DNA of 64,000 nt. Source: JAUVUV01 sp964548275 (GTDB lineage Bacteria; Gemmatimonadota; Glassbacteria; GWA2-58-10). Shown in pieces: positions 41,943 to 49,552 of this stretch. The position numbers were made by a program, and so were the translations under genes. Numbering within the stretch: position 1 is the stretch's first letter; each line of letters starts with the position of its first letter. The notes under the pieces are model-generated. The model ran no database searches, was not told where the DNA came from, and was given only the letters and a program-made list of their open reading frames with translations. The DNA lies in NCBI GenBank assembly GCA_964548275.1, contig CAZJQI010000012.1, positions 1 to 64,000 of the forward strand. Reading direction: 5' to 3'.

Positions 41943-43409
41943 ATGAAGACTTCGAAATTTGCTTTTGGCATTGCGGCCGCCCTGTTAGTTCTGACATTCA
42001 TCGACTGGGGGTGGGCGAGTTCAGTTCTGCTGGCAGCTGAGGGGGCCCATCACGGCGGGTCGGATCTCGGATCGACCCTCCCGTTGTGGAGTATTATCCC
42101 CTTTGCCGGGATTCTTCTCAGCATAGCTCTGCTTCCTCTATTGGCGCCTGAGTTCTGGCACCATCATTTTCCCAAGGTCAGCGCCTTCTGGGCGATTATC
42201 TTCGCTGTTCCTTTTCTGTTTGCTTACGGCGGCGAGGCCTGGTACGAGATACTTCATATCTACCTCGTCGACTATATCCCCTTTATCATCCTACTTTGGG
42301 GGCTGTTTACCGTCTCCGGTGGTCTTCTGGTCAGGGGTAAACTGACAGGAACTCCCATTGTCAATACGGTGTTCCTTCTGATCGGCACGATTATCGCCTC
42401 GTGGGTAGGAACTACCGGTGCCGCGATGATTTTGATTCGTCCGGTGATCCGTTCGAATAAAGAGCGCAAGAGCAAGGTGCATATCATCGTCTTTTTCATC
42501 TTCCTGGTAGCCAATATCGGCGGCAGCCTCACCCCGCTGGGGGACCCGCCGCTGTTTCTCGGGTTCCTTCACGGAGTGTCTTTCTTCTGGACCTTGAAAC
42601 TGCTGCCAATGATGTCGTTTGTTTCGGTTATCCTGCTGGTTCTCTTTTTCCTGATAGACGCCGTTCTATACAATCGGGAAAGGAAAATCCCTGGCGAGAT
42701 GGCCGCGGCAGGCAGAGAAAAAAAGCCGATCAAGGTGCTGGGGCTTTACAACCTGATTTTTCTGATGGGGATCATGGGAAGTGTGCTGATGAGCGGTATG
42801 GTGAAACTCGGGGAAGTCAATGTCGGTGGAGTGCATATGGGAATCCAGAATTTCCTGCGCGATATCCTGATCATAATCATGGGCCTGCTTTCCCTTTACT
42901 TCACCCCGAAAGCCATTCGGGAGGAAAACGAGTTCACCTGGTTTCCCATTCAGGAGGTGGCCTACCTGTTTGCCGGCATCTTTATGACTATCGTACCAGC
43001 TCTTGCCATCCTTCGTGCCGGGGAGCACGGAGCGCTCGCTTTCCTGATCGAAACCGTGCGCCAGCCGATACATTATTTCTGGATTACCGGTTCCCTTTCC
43101 AGTTTCCTGGATAATGCGCCCACCTATCTCACGTTTTTCAACAGCGCACTCGGCCAGCTCTTGCCCGGAATCCCCGAGGCCCAGGCCGTGCCAGAGCTGA
43201 TGACCACACACGAGATTTATCTCAAAGCGATAAGCTGCGGGGCGGTATTTATGGGAGCGATGACATATATCGGCAACGCGCCGAATTTCATGGTGCGTTC
43301 GATCGCCGAGGAAAGCGGAATCAAGATGCCGAGTTTTTTCGGCTTTATGGTCTATTCGATCTGTATCCTGATCCCCTTGTTCTTCCTGGTCACCATGATC
43401 TTCTTTTAA
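41943..43409 (+). CDS. nhaD: NhaD-type Na+/H+ antiporter (ion transporter superfamily)
   Basis: A 488-residue polytopic membrane protein, about 12 hydrophobic segments, with a signal-like first segment. Family patterns include IGTIIASWVGTTGAAMILIR (residues about 140-160), VANIGGSLTPLGDPPLFLGF and the C-terminal TGSLSSFLDNAPTYLTFFN and IGNAPNFMVRSIAEESG, matching the NhaD/CitM-ArsB group of sodium:proton antiporters. It sits between mqnE and mqnC, so it may be co-expressed with quinone synthesis, but a functional link is inference. A terminator follows at 43450. Confidence 0.88.
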   Translation: MKTSKFAFGIAAALLVLTFIDWGWASSVLLAAEGAHHGGSDLGSTLPLWSIIPFAGILLSIALLPLLAPEFWHHHFPKVSAFWAIIFAVPFLFAYGGEAWYEILHIYLVDYIPFIILLWGLFTVSGGLLVRGKLTGTPIVNTVFLLIGTIIASWVGTTGAAMILIRPVIRSNKERKSKVHIIVFFIFLVANIGGSLTPLGDPPLFLGFLHGVSFFWTLKLLPMMSFVSVILLVLFFLIDAVLYNRERKIPGEMAAAGREKKPIKVLGLYNLIFLMGIMGSVLMSGMVKLGEVNVGGVHMGIQNFLRDILIIIMGLLSLYFTPKAIREENEFTWFPIQEVAYLFAGIFMTIVPALAILRAGEHGALAFLIETVRQPIHYFWITGSLSSFLDNAPTYLTFFNSALGQLLPGIPEAQAVPELMTTHEIYLKAISCGAVFMGAMTYIGNAPNFMVRSIAEESGIKMPSFFGFMVYSICILIPLFFLVTMIFF

Positions 43410-43449
43410 GGGGATTTATCAGGCCAGAGAAGATTTATGTTTTGCTGAC

Positions 43450-43498
43450 GGTTTGGGCGTGGAGTATCATTACTCACGCTCAAACCATTTTTCTTTTT
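43450..43498 (+). terminator. Terminator between nhaD and mqnC
   Basis: GGTTTGGGCGTGGAGT pairs imperfectly (one bulge, one G-U) with ACTCACGCTCAAACC (43450-43486), followed by ATTTTTCTTTTT. It would separate the mqnE-nhaD transcript from mqnC. Confidence 0.8.
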
Positions 43499-43536
43499 AA
43501 ATCTTTTGGCATTAATTTTTCTCTGGTAGTTCTGCT

Positions 43537-44568
43537 ATGAGTACCGGCTTTCTTCGCTGTGGATTAGACTTGCTTGAGAATACCAGCCTGCACCAGCTTG
43601 GCGCTCTGGCGGACAGGGTCCGCCGCCGGTGGCACCCAGAGGGTGTTGTCACTTTTATCAACGACAGAAACATTAACTACTCGAATATCTGTATCAGCCG
43701 CTGCCGTTTCTGCGCCTTTTACCGCACCCAAAAAGATCCCCAGGCTTATCTACTGTCATACGAGGAGATAGGCCGGAAAATCGATGAGGCCAAATCCCGC
43801 GGCGCCGTGCAAATTCTTCTCCAGGGGGGGCTTCATCCAGACTTGAGTCTGGACTGGTACCTGGAGTTGCTGCGTTATATCAAGCGTTACCATCCGATTC
43901 ACGTGCATGGTTTTTCCGCTCCCGAGATCGACCATATCAGCCGTGTTTCCAGCCTCAGTTCCGAGCGTGTGATCGAGAAACTGGCTGAGGCCGGGCTTGA
44001 CTCGATCCCCGGCGGGGGAGCCGAAATTCTCTGCGCCCGGATTCGCCGCCTGATCAGTCCGCGTAAACTGGGCGTGAGACGCTGGCTCAAAATACACGAA
44101 ACCGCTCACAGTCTGGGACTCAAAACCACGGCCACTATGGTTTACGGGCTGGGGGAGAGGATGAGCGAGATTGTCGTTCACCTTCGCCATATCCACTCGC
44201 TTCAGGAGCGCACCGGTGGTTTTACCGCATTCATTCCCTGGAGTTTTCAGCCGGCAAACACCAGGCTGAGGCTTGAGAAAACCACCCCGGCGCTCTATCT
44301 GCGTATTCTCGCCGCAAGCCGGATACTGCTTGACAACGTGCCTAACGTTCAGGCCTCCTGGGTAACCCAGGGGCCCGATATCGCGCAGCTTGCCCTCTAT
44401 TTCGGGGCCAACGATTTCGGCAGCACGATGCTCGAGGAGAACGTGGTGCGTGCCGCCGGCTGCAGTTTCAAAGTGATGGATGAAAAAACCATAGCCAGGC
44501 TGATCCGACAGGCGGGCCTTCTTCCGGCTCTCAGGAGGCAGGACTACAGTATCATTCGAATGCTCTAA
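43537..44568 (+). CDS. mqnC: Cyclic dehypoxanthine futalosine synthase (radical SAM)
   Basis: It cyclises dehypoxanthine futalosine in the futalosine menaquinone pathway. The 343-residue protein has RNINYSNICISRCRFCAFYR with cluster ligands Cys52, Cys56 and Cys59, then LLQGGLHPDLSLDWYLELLR and LDSIPGGGAEIL, and a C-terminal LYFGANDFGSTMLEENVV shared with MqnE. It is a paralogue of mqnE at 40801, and the LLQGG-HP motif identifies the MqnC branch. It is followed 33 bp later by a nucleoside-phosphorylase-family gene. mqnA, mqnB and mqnD are not in the window. Confidence 0.93.
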   Translation: MSTGFLRCGLDLLENTSLHQLGALADRVRRRWHPEGVVTFINDRNINYSNICISRCRFCAFYRTQKDPQAYLLSYEEIGRKIDEAKSRGAVQILLQGGLHPDLSLDWYLELLRYIKRYHPIHVHGFSAPEIDHISRVSSLSSERVIEKLAEAGLDSIPGGGAEILCARIRRLISPRKLGVRRWLKIHETAHSLGLKTTATMVYGLGERMSEIVVHLRHIHSLQERTGGFTAFIPWSFQPANTRLRLEKTTPALYLRILAASRILLDNVPNVQASWVTQGPDIAQLALYFGANDFGSTMLEENVVRAAGCSFKVMDEKTIARLIRQAGLLPALRRQDYSIIRML

Positions 44569-44601
44569 AGCGGATGAATAACTTGAAAGGGACATATCGC
44601 C

Positions 44602-45552
44602 ATGGAGCAATCTTTATCCGTGCTGGAAAAAGCTCCGAAAGATTATAAGGGTTTTGCAGTGATCGGCGGAAGCGGCGCTTACGACATTGCTATGAATCTT
44701 ATCGGTGAAGTTCTGGGTGAACTGTCCCTGGATACGCCTTTCGGCAGAGTCTCAGGCATCCGTTTCCTCGGTCTGGAATCAGCCACCGGCCCGGTCGCCT
44801 TCATCTCACGGCACGGCTGGACTGGCTACACGATTACTGCTCCGGATGTCAATTACCGGGCGAATATCTGGGCCTTGAAAGAGATCGGCACAACGAGAAT
44901 CCTCTCCTGGAGCGGTCCTGGCTCGGTGGATCCGGATTTTACTCCTGGTGATTACGTTCTCCCGGAAGACCTGATCGATCTCACCAGCAAAAGAGAAAAT
45001 ACTTTTTTCACCGGAACCGGTCTGGGTTTTATCCGGCAGAATCCCGTGTTTTGTCCCACAATGCGGGAAGTGCTGGTCAGAAGCCTGGAAAGACTGGGAG
45101 CGGACTACCGTACCGGCGCTGTGTACGCGGTTACCGAGGGCCCCCGTCTGGAAACGCCGGCAGAGGTGCGGATGATAAAACGCCTGGGAGGGCAACTGGT
45201 GGGCATGACCCTGGCTCCGGAGGCGTTTCTGGCAACTGAACTCGAAATCTGCTACCACGCTTGCTGTTACGTGGCGAACTGGGCTGAAGGGGTAAAGGAA
45301 CTTCCCTATAGAACAGGGGAGCTTTTCGAGGGAATGGTCGAGGAGAATCTTGGCTCAAGGGTGGAAAAGGCTGTTCAGGGTTTTGCGGGTATCGTGCGAG
45401 AGACCGCATCAGGGCTTTCGGCCTTGAAAAAACGCACCTGCCCCTGCGCAAGCGCCATGGAGCGATACCGGCGCACCGGGCGAATCGGGCCCGACTGGCG
45501 CACCTGGATTCTCCGGCCGGGGCAGCATTCGGACCACGACGGCTCTTATTGA
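44602..45552 (+). CDS. MTA phosphorylase/purine nucleoside phosphorylase family
   Basis: A 316-residue member of the MTAP/PNP-II family, which cleaves the glycosidic bond of methylthioadenosine or other purine nucleosides with phosphate. Seen are VIGGSGAYDIA, AFISRHGWTGYTITAPDVNY, AVTEGPRLETPAEVRMIKRL and GMTLAPEAFLATELEICY, typical of MtnP. The C-terminus has a CPC (CxC) motif reminiscent of stabilising disulfides in archaeal homologues. Encoded 33 bp after mqnC, it is a candidate for adenine removal from aminofutalosine, normally done by MqnB or MTA nucleosidase. It may equally be an ordinary MTA salvage enzyme. Confidence 0.8.
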   Translation: MEQSLSVLEKAPKDYKGFAVIGGSGAYDIAMNLIGEVLGELSLDTPFGRVSGIRFLGLESATGPVAFISRHGWTGYTITAPDVNYRANIWALKEIGTTRILSWSGPGSVDPDFTPGDYVLPEDLIDLTSKRENTFFTGTGLGFIRQNPVFCPTMREVLVRSLERLGADYRTGAVYAVTEGPRLETPAEVRMIKRLGGQLVGMTLAPEAFLATELEICYHACCYVANWAEGVKELPYRTGELFEGMVEENLGSRVEKAVQGFAGIVRETASGLSALKKRTCPCASAMERYRRTGRIGPDWRTWILRPGQHSDHDGSY

Positions 45553-45845
45553 CAAGACCTTTAAAGAAACCTAAATTCAGGCTTCAAGTAATTTATGAAA
45601 TATAGCCAGAATACTCCGTGCTGTGCACGGGGATGAATGGCTCCTTTTTAGGGTTTGGGGGATTAACTGCTCCAAATATAATTAAAAATTTCCTTTTTGA
45701 TGCCCCGCCTTGTAGGCGGGGAGCTTCACTAAAAATTGATACGTTAGAGAGCAGATAAACAGAAAAACTGTTCCCTGTTTTCATATCAGCGATCTCTCAT
45801 TCTGTGATATTATTTTTGCGAATGTAATGATGGAGAAAATAATAT
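45553..45845. other. Intergenic region with two GC-rich hairpins
   Basis: 293 bp before the purE-like gene contain CCGTGC TGT GCACGG at 45617-45631 and GCCCCGCCT TGT AGGCGGGG near 45702-45721. They resemble the dispersed hairpin repeats elsewhere in style but lack their flanks. No gene was seen. Confidence 0.5.
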
Positions 45846-46253
45846 ATGGAAGAAAAAGTTCTGATAATAATCGGCAGTGAATCAGACCGTGAAGTCATGG
45901 CCAGAGCCGAGAAAGTGCTGGATGAGGCTGGCGTTGGCTACCGGACAGTCGTTTCCAGTGCTCACCGCGACCCGGACGGTACCAGGGGAAAGGTGATCCA
46001 GGCAGGCAGGGATGGAATTAAAGTAATCATAGCAGGTGCCGGATTGAGCGCTGCTTTGCCGGGTTTTTGCGCATCCCTTTCGCCTTTGCCGGTAATCGGG
46101 GTACCGATCGCCTCCGGGGCTCTGGCTGGCCTGGATGCGCTTCTTTCGATCTCGCAAATGCCACCCGGAGTTCCTGTTGCAACAGTCGGGATAGACGGGG
46201 CGCAAAACGCTGCTCATCTCGCTTTGCGAATCTTAGGACTGATCAGTGATTGA
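45846..46253 (+). CDS. PurE-like protein, short and divergent
   Basis: 135 residues resembling class I PurE (N5-carboxyaminoimidazole ribonucleotide mutase) of purine synthesis: LIIIGSESDREVMARAEKVL, VSSAHRDPDG with the catalytic His, GVPIASGALAGLDALLSISQ and MPPGVPVATVGIDGAQNAAHL. Two things are odd. It lacks the last 25-30 residues usual in PurE (about 160-170). The normally conserved AGAGGAAHLPG reads AGAGLSAALPG, losing a His. No purK is adjacent. It could be a divergent PurE or a paralogue with another role. Its end overlaps the next gene by 8 bp. Confidence 0.75.
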   Translation: MEEKVLIIIGSESDREVMARAEKVLDEAGVGYRTVVSSAHRDPDGTRGKVIQAGRDGIKVIIAGAGLSAALPGFCASLSPLPVIGVPIASGALAGLDALLSISQMPPGVPVATVGIDGAQNAAHLALRILGLISD

Positions 46254-46932
46254 AAGGCTCGTTACAATCAGTGGTAGTGATTATCCGGAGGAGTTGCTCG
46301 ATACGGCTGTCTCAGTGTTAAAAGAGGGTGCCGTGGTTGTTCATCCCACAGAAACGATTCACGGTTTCGGCTGCCGGTACGACAGCATCGAGGCGGTCGA
46401 GCGGATCAGGAGGATCAAGGGCAGGGAGGGTAAGAAGCCCATGATTCTGCTTGTTCCCGGAAAGCGCTGGATAGAGAGGCTTTGCCGGGAAGTGCCGGAG
46501 ACGGCATGGAGACTGACCGAACTTTTCTGGCCGGGAGCGTTAACCATAGTTTTTCACGCCAGGCAACAGGTTCGCCAGAACTGCCCCTGGATCTATCAGA
46601 CCGTGGCGCTGCGGCAGAGCGCGCATCCATTCACCTCCCGGCTTGTGCAGAAAATAGATTTACCGGTTGTCTCCACCAGCCTCAGCAGGTCCGGCCAGGC
46701 GTTGCCGCAGAACTCCCACCGGTTTCTGGATAAGCTGGTAGAACAATTCAAAACGGACAATTCACTCCGGCTGGAGCTTGCAATTATAGACGAAAAGCTC
46801 GAAAATGGCTCATCACAGCCTTCCACCATTGTCTCGGTCGTGAATAAAGACTCGATCACTCTGATCCGTGAAGGAGCCCTGGCAGCCGGGAAAATTGCTG
46901 AAATAAGCGGTCTTAATGTACTCAAAAAATAG
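46246..46932 (+). CDS. tsaC: Sua5/YrdC/TsaC-type threonylcarbamoyl-AMP synthase
   Basis: It makes threonylcarbamoyl-AMP for the t6A modification of tRNA. The 228-residue protein shows LKEGAVVVHPTETIHGFGC, RIRRIKGREGKKPMILLVPG, LFWPGALTIVF and VVSTSLSRSGQ, the standard YrdC-domain motifs, and ends with the SSQPSTIVSVV...LIREGAL pattern. It lacks the extra Sua5 C-terminal domain. The start is GTG at 46246 inside the end of the purE-like gene, so translation is coupled. Confidence 0.9.
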   Translation: MIERLVTISGSDYPEELLDTAVSVLKEGAVVVHPTETIHGFGCRYDSIEAVERIRRIKGREGKKPMILLVPGKRWIERLCREVPETAWRLTELFWPGALTIVFHARQQVRQNCPWIYQTVALRQSAHPFTSRLVQKIDLPVVSTSLSRSGQALPQNSHRFLDKLVEQFKTDNSLRLELAIIDEKLENGSSQPSTIVSVVNKDSITLIREGALAAGKIAEISGLNVLKK

Positions 46933-46978
46933 CAAAACCAGCTCATGCATGCTTATTGATTGCGGTCTGGTGAGATAG

Positions 46979-47476
46979 ATGATGACTGGAAAAGCCGATA
47001 GAAAAATCAACATTCTTTTTCTCTGCACCGGAAACACCTGTCGCAGTCCTATTGCAAAGGCCCTTTTTGAAGATATGCTATCCCGGAGCGAGTTGAAACA
47101 CAGGCTCAGGGTTGAATCGGCTGGGACTATGGCAGCCGAGGGCAGTCCTGCAAGTCAATTTGCTGTTGAGGTTTGTCGGGAACACGGCCAGGAGCTTTCA
47201 TCGCATAACAGCAAAACTATCACAGATAAACTTATCGCAGACTCGGATCTGATTCTTGTCATGCAGGCCTCGCATAAAGCCTATCTCAGCCAGAGCAGGT
47301 CGGCTGATCAAAAAAAAATTCGACTGTTAAGCGAATTTGCCACTGGAGTTGATAAAGACAAGGATATAGAAGATCCGCTCGGCGGCACCAAAAAGCAATA
47401 TGAATTAACTTTCACGCAGATAAAAAACAGCCTGGAAGGCTTGCTTGTCTTTCTGACCGAAAAGTATGGCTTATAA
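46979..47476 (+). CDS. Low-molecular-weight protein tyrosine phosphatase
   Basis: 165 residues with the P-loop LCTGNTCRSP (nucleophile Cys16, Arg22) near the N-terminus and the general-acid Asp in IEDPLGGTKKQY near residue 130. The DPLGG variant, in place of the classical DP(Y/F), is typical of the YwlE-like arginine/tyrosine phosphatases. Either residue may be its substrate. Tandem ATGs at 46979 and 46982 are both usable. It is probably part of a unit with the preceding tsaC gene (46 bp gap). Confidence 0.88.
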   Translation: MMTGKADRKINILFLCTGNTCRSPIAKALFEDMLSRSELKHRLRVESAGTMAAEGSPASQFAVEVCREHGQELSSHNSKTITDKLIADSDLILVMQASHKAYLSQSRSADQKKIRLLSEFATGVDKDKDIEDPLGGTKKQYELTFTQIKNSLEGLLVFLTEKYGL

Positions 47477-47607
47477 ATCCCAGACTATATAAAAGTCTGC
47501 CCGATACATTTTCGTTTGACTTCAATCCCGTTCTAAAATAGATTACTAATACAGATGGTAGATCAAACATCCCGGACAAGACTTTCACCCGAAGAGGTGG
47601 CTCCCCT

Positions 47608-48279
47608 GTGAAGAAAAACCATCTGACAATAATTTTTATGAAAGACACTAACCGGCCCCTGACCTATGAAATATCGATCAGGTTAATCATTTTTCTTTTG
47701 GTGCTATTTGTTGGAGGCGCTTCAACTTACGCATTTTTCATCAAGGGCTATTACTCTCTTTATCAGGACAACCAGAAACTGGAACAGATTATACGTTCGC
47801 TCAAGACTGAGATCGGCACTTTCCAGAGTACAATAAACCTGCTCAATAAAGAGAGGTTAGCAAAAGAGGTTGAGGGGGAGGAACCCGTGCTGACCGGGCT
47901 GGATCAGGATACACTGAAAAGCGCTAACATTGTCGCGATCCAGGAACTGAAATTAATAACTTATCAAGATGCGGCTAAGCTGAGCTTTTCTTTCATTCTG
48001 GACAAGATCGTGGATGACGGGCAAATGATTAGAGGCTATGTGTTCGTTGTGCTGAAAAATTCCGCAACCGACCAAAAATTAACTTCCTTTCCTAAAGTGA
48101 ATTTCAGCCAGGGCAGACCGGTTGATTATCGGCTCGGCGACCGTTTTGCCATCAGACGTTTCAAAGGATACCGTGGTGAGCTTAAACTGGTGAAGGAGGC
48201 AGACACGTTCCAGATTCTCGTTTATTCCGATGTAGGGAAATTGCTTTCCCGGCTCAGAAAAAATATTTCCAGGAATTGA
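47608..48279 (+). CDS. Single-pass membrane protein with coiled coil, next to bactofilin
   Basis: 223 residues starting at GTG 47608. A basic N-terminus precedes one membrane segment (LIIFLLVLFVGGASTYAFFI, about residues 26-46). A likely coiled coil follows (YQDNQKLEQIIRSLKTEIGT). The C-terminal half is beta-rich and probably periplasmic. No LytM/M23 peptidase motif is present, although such peptidases often sit beside bactofilin genes. It is 31 bp from bactofilin and may be its membrane partner, by context only. The family is unrecognised. Confidence 0.7.
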   Translation: MKKNHLTIIFMKDTNRPLTYEISIRLIIFLLVLFVGGASTYAFFIKGYYSLYQDNQKLEQIIRSLKTEIGTFQSTINLLNKERLAKEVEGEEPVLTGLDQDTLKSANIVAIQELKLITYQDAAKLSFSFILDKIVDDGQMIRGYVFVVLKNSATDQKLTSFPKVNFSQGRPVDYRLGDRFAIRRFKGYRGELKLVKEADTFQILVYSDVGKLLSRLRKNISRN

Positions 48280-48310
48280 ACGATAAGCTTTTTGCGAGGA
48301 TCCACAATCT

Positions 48311-48676
48311 ATGTTCAATAAGAAAAGTAAAATCGTAATAGACAGTATCAGCAGCGTTCTCGGAGAATCCACTCAATTAAGCGGTAAGCTTGTTTTTGCC
48401 GGAACAATGCGGATCGACGGCTATGTCGAAGGTGAAATTGTTTCGGACAAGAAAGACGATGGGAACAACACGCTTATAATTGGAGAAAAAGCCCAAGTCA
48501 ATGGAGACATCCACGCGGATACTGTGATTAACAGCGGCATGGTTGTCGGCAATATTTATGCTACCACGAGGGTGGCGATTAACGACCCCGGGCAACTGAT
48601 CGGAGATGTCGAAACCTCCGAGCTTACAGTTGAAGAGGGTGTGATATTCAACGGAAAATGCAGCATGGTTCGTTAA
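48311..48676 (+). CDS. Bactofilin (polymer-forming cytoskeletal protein)
   Basis: A 121-residue bactofilin-domain protein: LGESTQLSGKLVFAGTMRID, GYVEGEIVSDKKD, then repeats such as NTLIIGEKAQVNGDIHADTV and GNIYATTRVAINDPGQLIGD that form the right-handed beta-helix. Bactofilins polymerise at the inner membrane and shape cells or organise wall enzymes. The KD-rich loop DKKDDGNN is an insertion in the early helix turns. ATG 48311 follows GAGGATCCACAATCT. Confidence 0.92.
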   Translation: MFNKKSKIVIDSISSVLGESTQLSGKLVFAGTMRIDGYVEGEIVSDKKDDGNNTLIIGEKAQVNGDIHADTVINSGMVVGNIYATTRVAINDPGQLIGDVETSELTVEEGVIFNGKCSMVR

Positions 48677-48770
48677 TCCGTTCACACTTCGTGGATTATC
48701 CGTCTGACGCTATCTTGAACTGACTGTGATTTTTGGCCTGCCCAGCTAACAATTTAATTCGGGAGGCAAA

Positions 48771-49496
48771 ATGATACTTTTTCGATATTCCAGATTTTAT
48801 TCAATCCTTATCACTCTGCTCATGGTATTCGGCTGTACTGTAGAAATGCCGAAAGAGAAAAAGCTATCCGAGGTGGAAACGCTCTACCAGCAGGAACAGT
48901 ACCAGAACGCGATGAGTGTTGCCAGGTTCAACCTGAGAAAAGATCCCAAGGACCCGGCATCGGTTGTCACTGTCTGGAAAGTTCAGGTGATCCAGGGAAC
49001 GAAATCCATTGACTATGCACAGCAGTTTTATTTCCAGGCCAAGGAAAGGGTTATCGCGTTCGGAGAACCCTCAATCCCATACCTGGGCAGGGGTTTAATG
49101 GAGGACTCTTATAATACTGTAAGACTTTTCTGCCTTTATGGCCTGGCTGAATTCGACGACACACTCTCGATAAATTATATCGCCAAAGTGTTCGAGCCGG
49201 CATACACTCTGGGCAGTAAACCGAGTAATGTCACCCTTGAATTCCTCCGTGGAGAGGCGGCAATGGTCATGGGTAACCGTCAACACACCGCGGCTTTCGA
49301 GGGAATTGCGGCTTTGGCGGAAACCGATGATGCCGAAATCGCCTCCAAAGTGGCGATCGCTTTTGGCGCAATGGGGGATAAACGTGCGATTCCGGTCCTG
49401 GAAAAAATGTCTGAAAAGTATGCCGGGAAACCCAATGACAACTGGGTGACAGAGGTAGCGGAAAATTCTTTGAAGATTTTGAAAGGCAGCCAGTAA
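48771..49496 (+). CDS. Lipoprotein with HEAT-like helical repeats
   Basis: 241 residues with a lipoprotein signal (FYSILITLLMVFGC, Cys near residue 22). The mature part starts with a TPR-like helix pair (ETLYQQEQYQNAMSVARFNL) and continues with HEAT-like repeats, e.g. AAFEGIAALAETDDAEIASK and AFGAMGDKRAIPVLEKMSE. It is probably a periplasmic scaffold. ATG 48771 follows CGGGAGGCAAA. A strong terminator follows, shared with the convergent murA gene. Confidence 0.75.
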   Translation: MILFRYSRFYSILITLLMVFGCTVEMPKEKKLSEVETLYQQEQYQNAMSVARFNLRKDPKDPASVVTVWKVQVIQGTKSIDYAQQFYFQAKERVIAFGEPSIPYLGRGLMEDSYNTVRLFCLYGLAEFDDTLSINYIAKVFEPAYTLGSKPSNVTLEFLRGEAAMVMGNRQHTAAFEGIAALAETDDAEIASKVAIAFGAMGDKRAIPVLEKMSEKYAGKPNDNWVTEVAENSLKILKGSQ

Positions 49497-49518
49497 AATA
49501 TTCGAATATTCCGAATAG

Positions 49519-49552
49519 CCGGCTTCCCGGATGGCGGGAAGCCGGTTTTTTT
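49519..49552 (+). terminator. Intrinsic terminator between convergent genes
   Basis: CCGGCTTCCCG (49519-49529) pairs perfectly with CGGGAAGCCGG (49535-49545) around GATGG, followed by seven Ts at 49546-49552. The T-run reaches the murA stop codon. It mainly serves the plus-strand lipoprotein gene. Confidence 0.9.
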
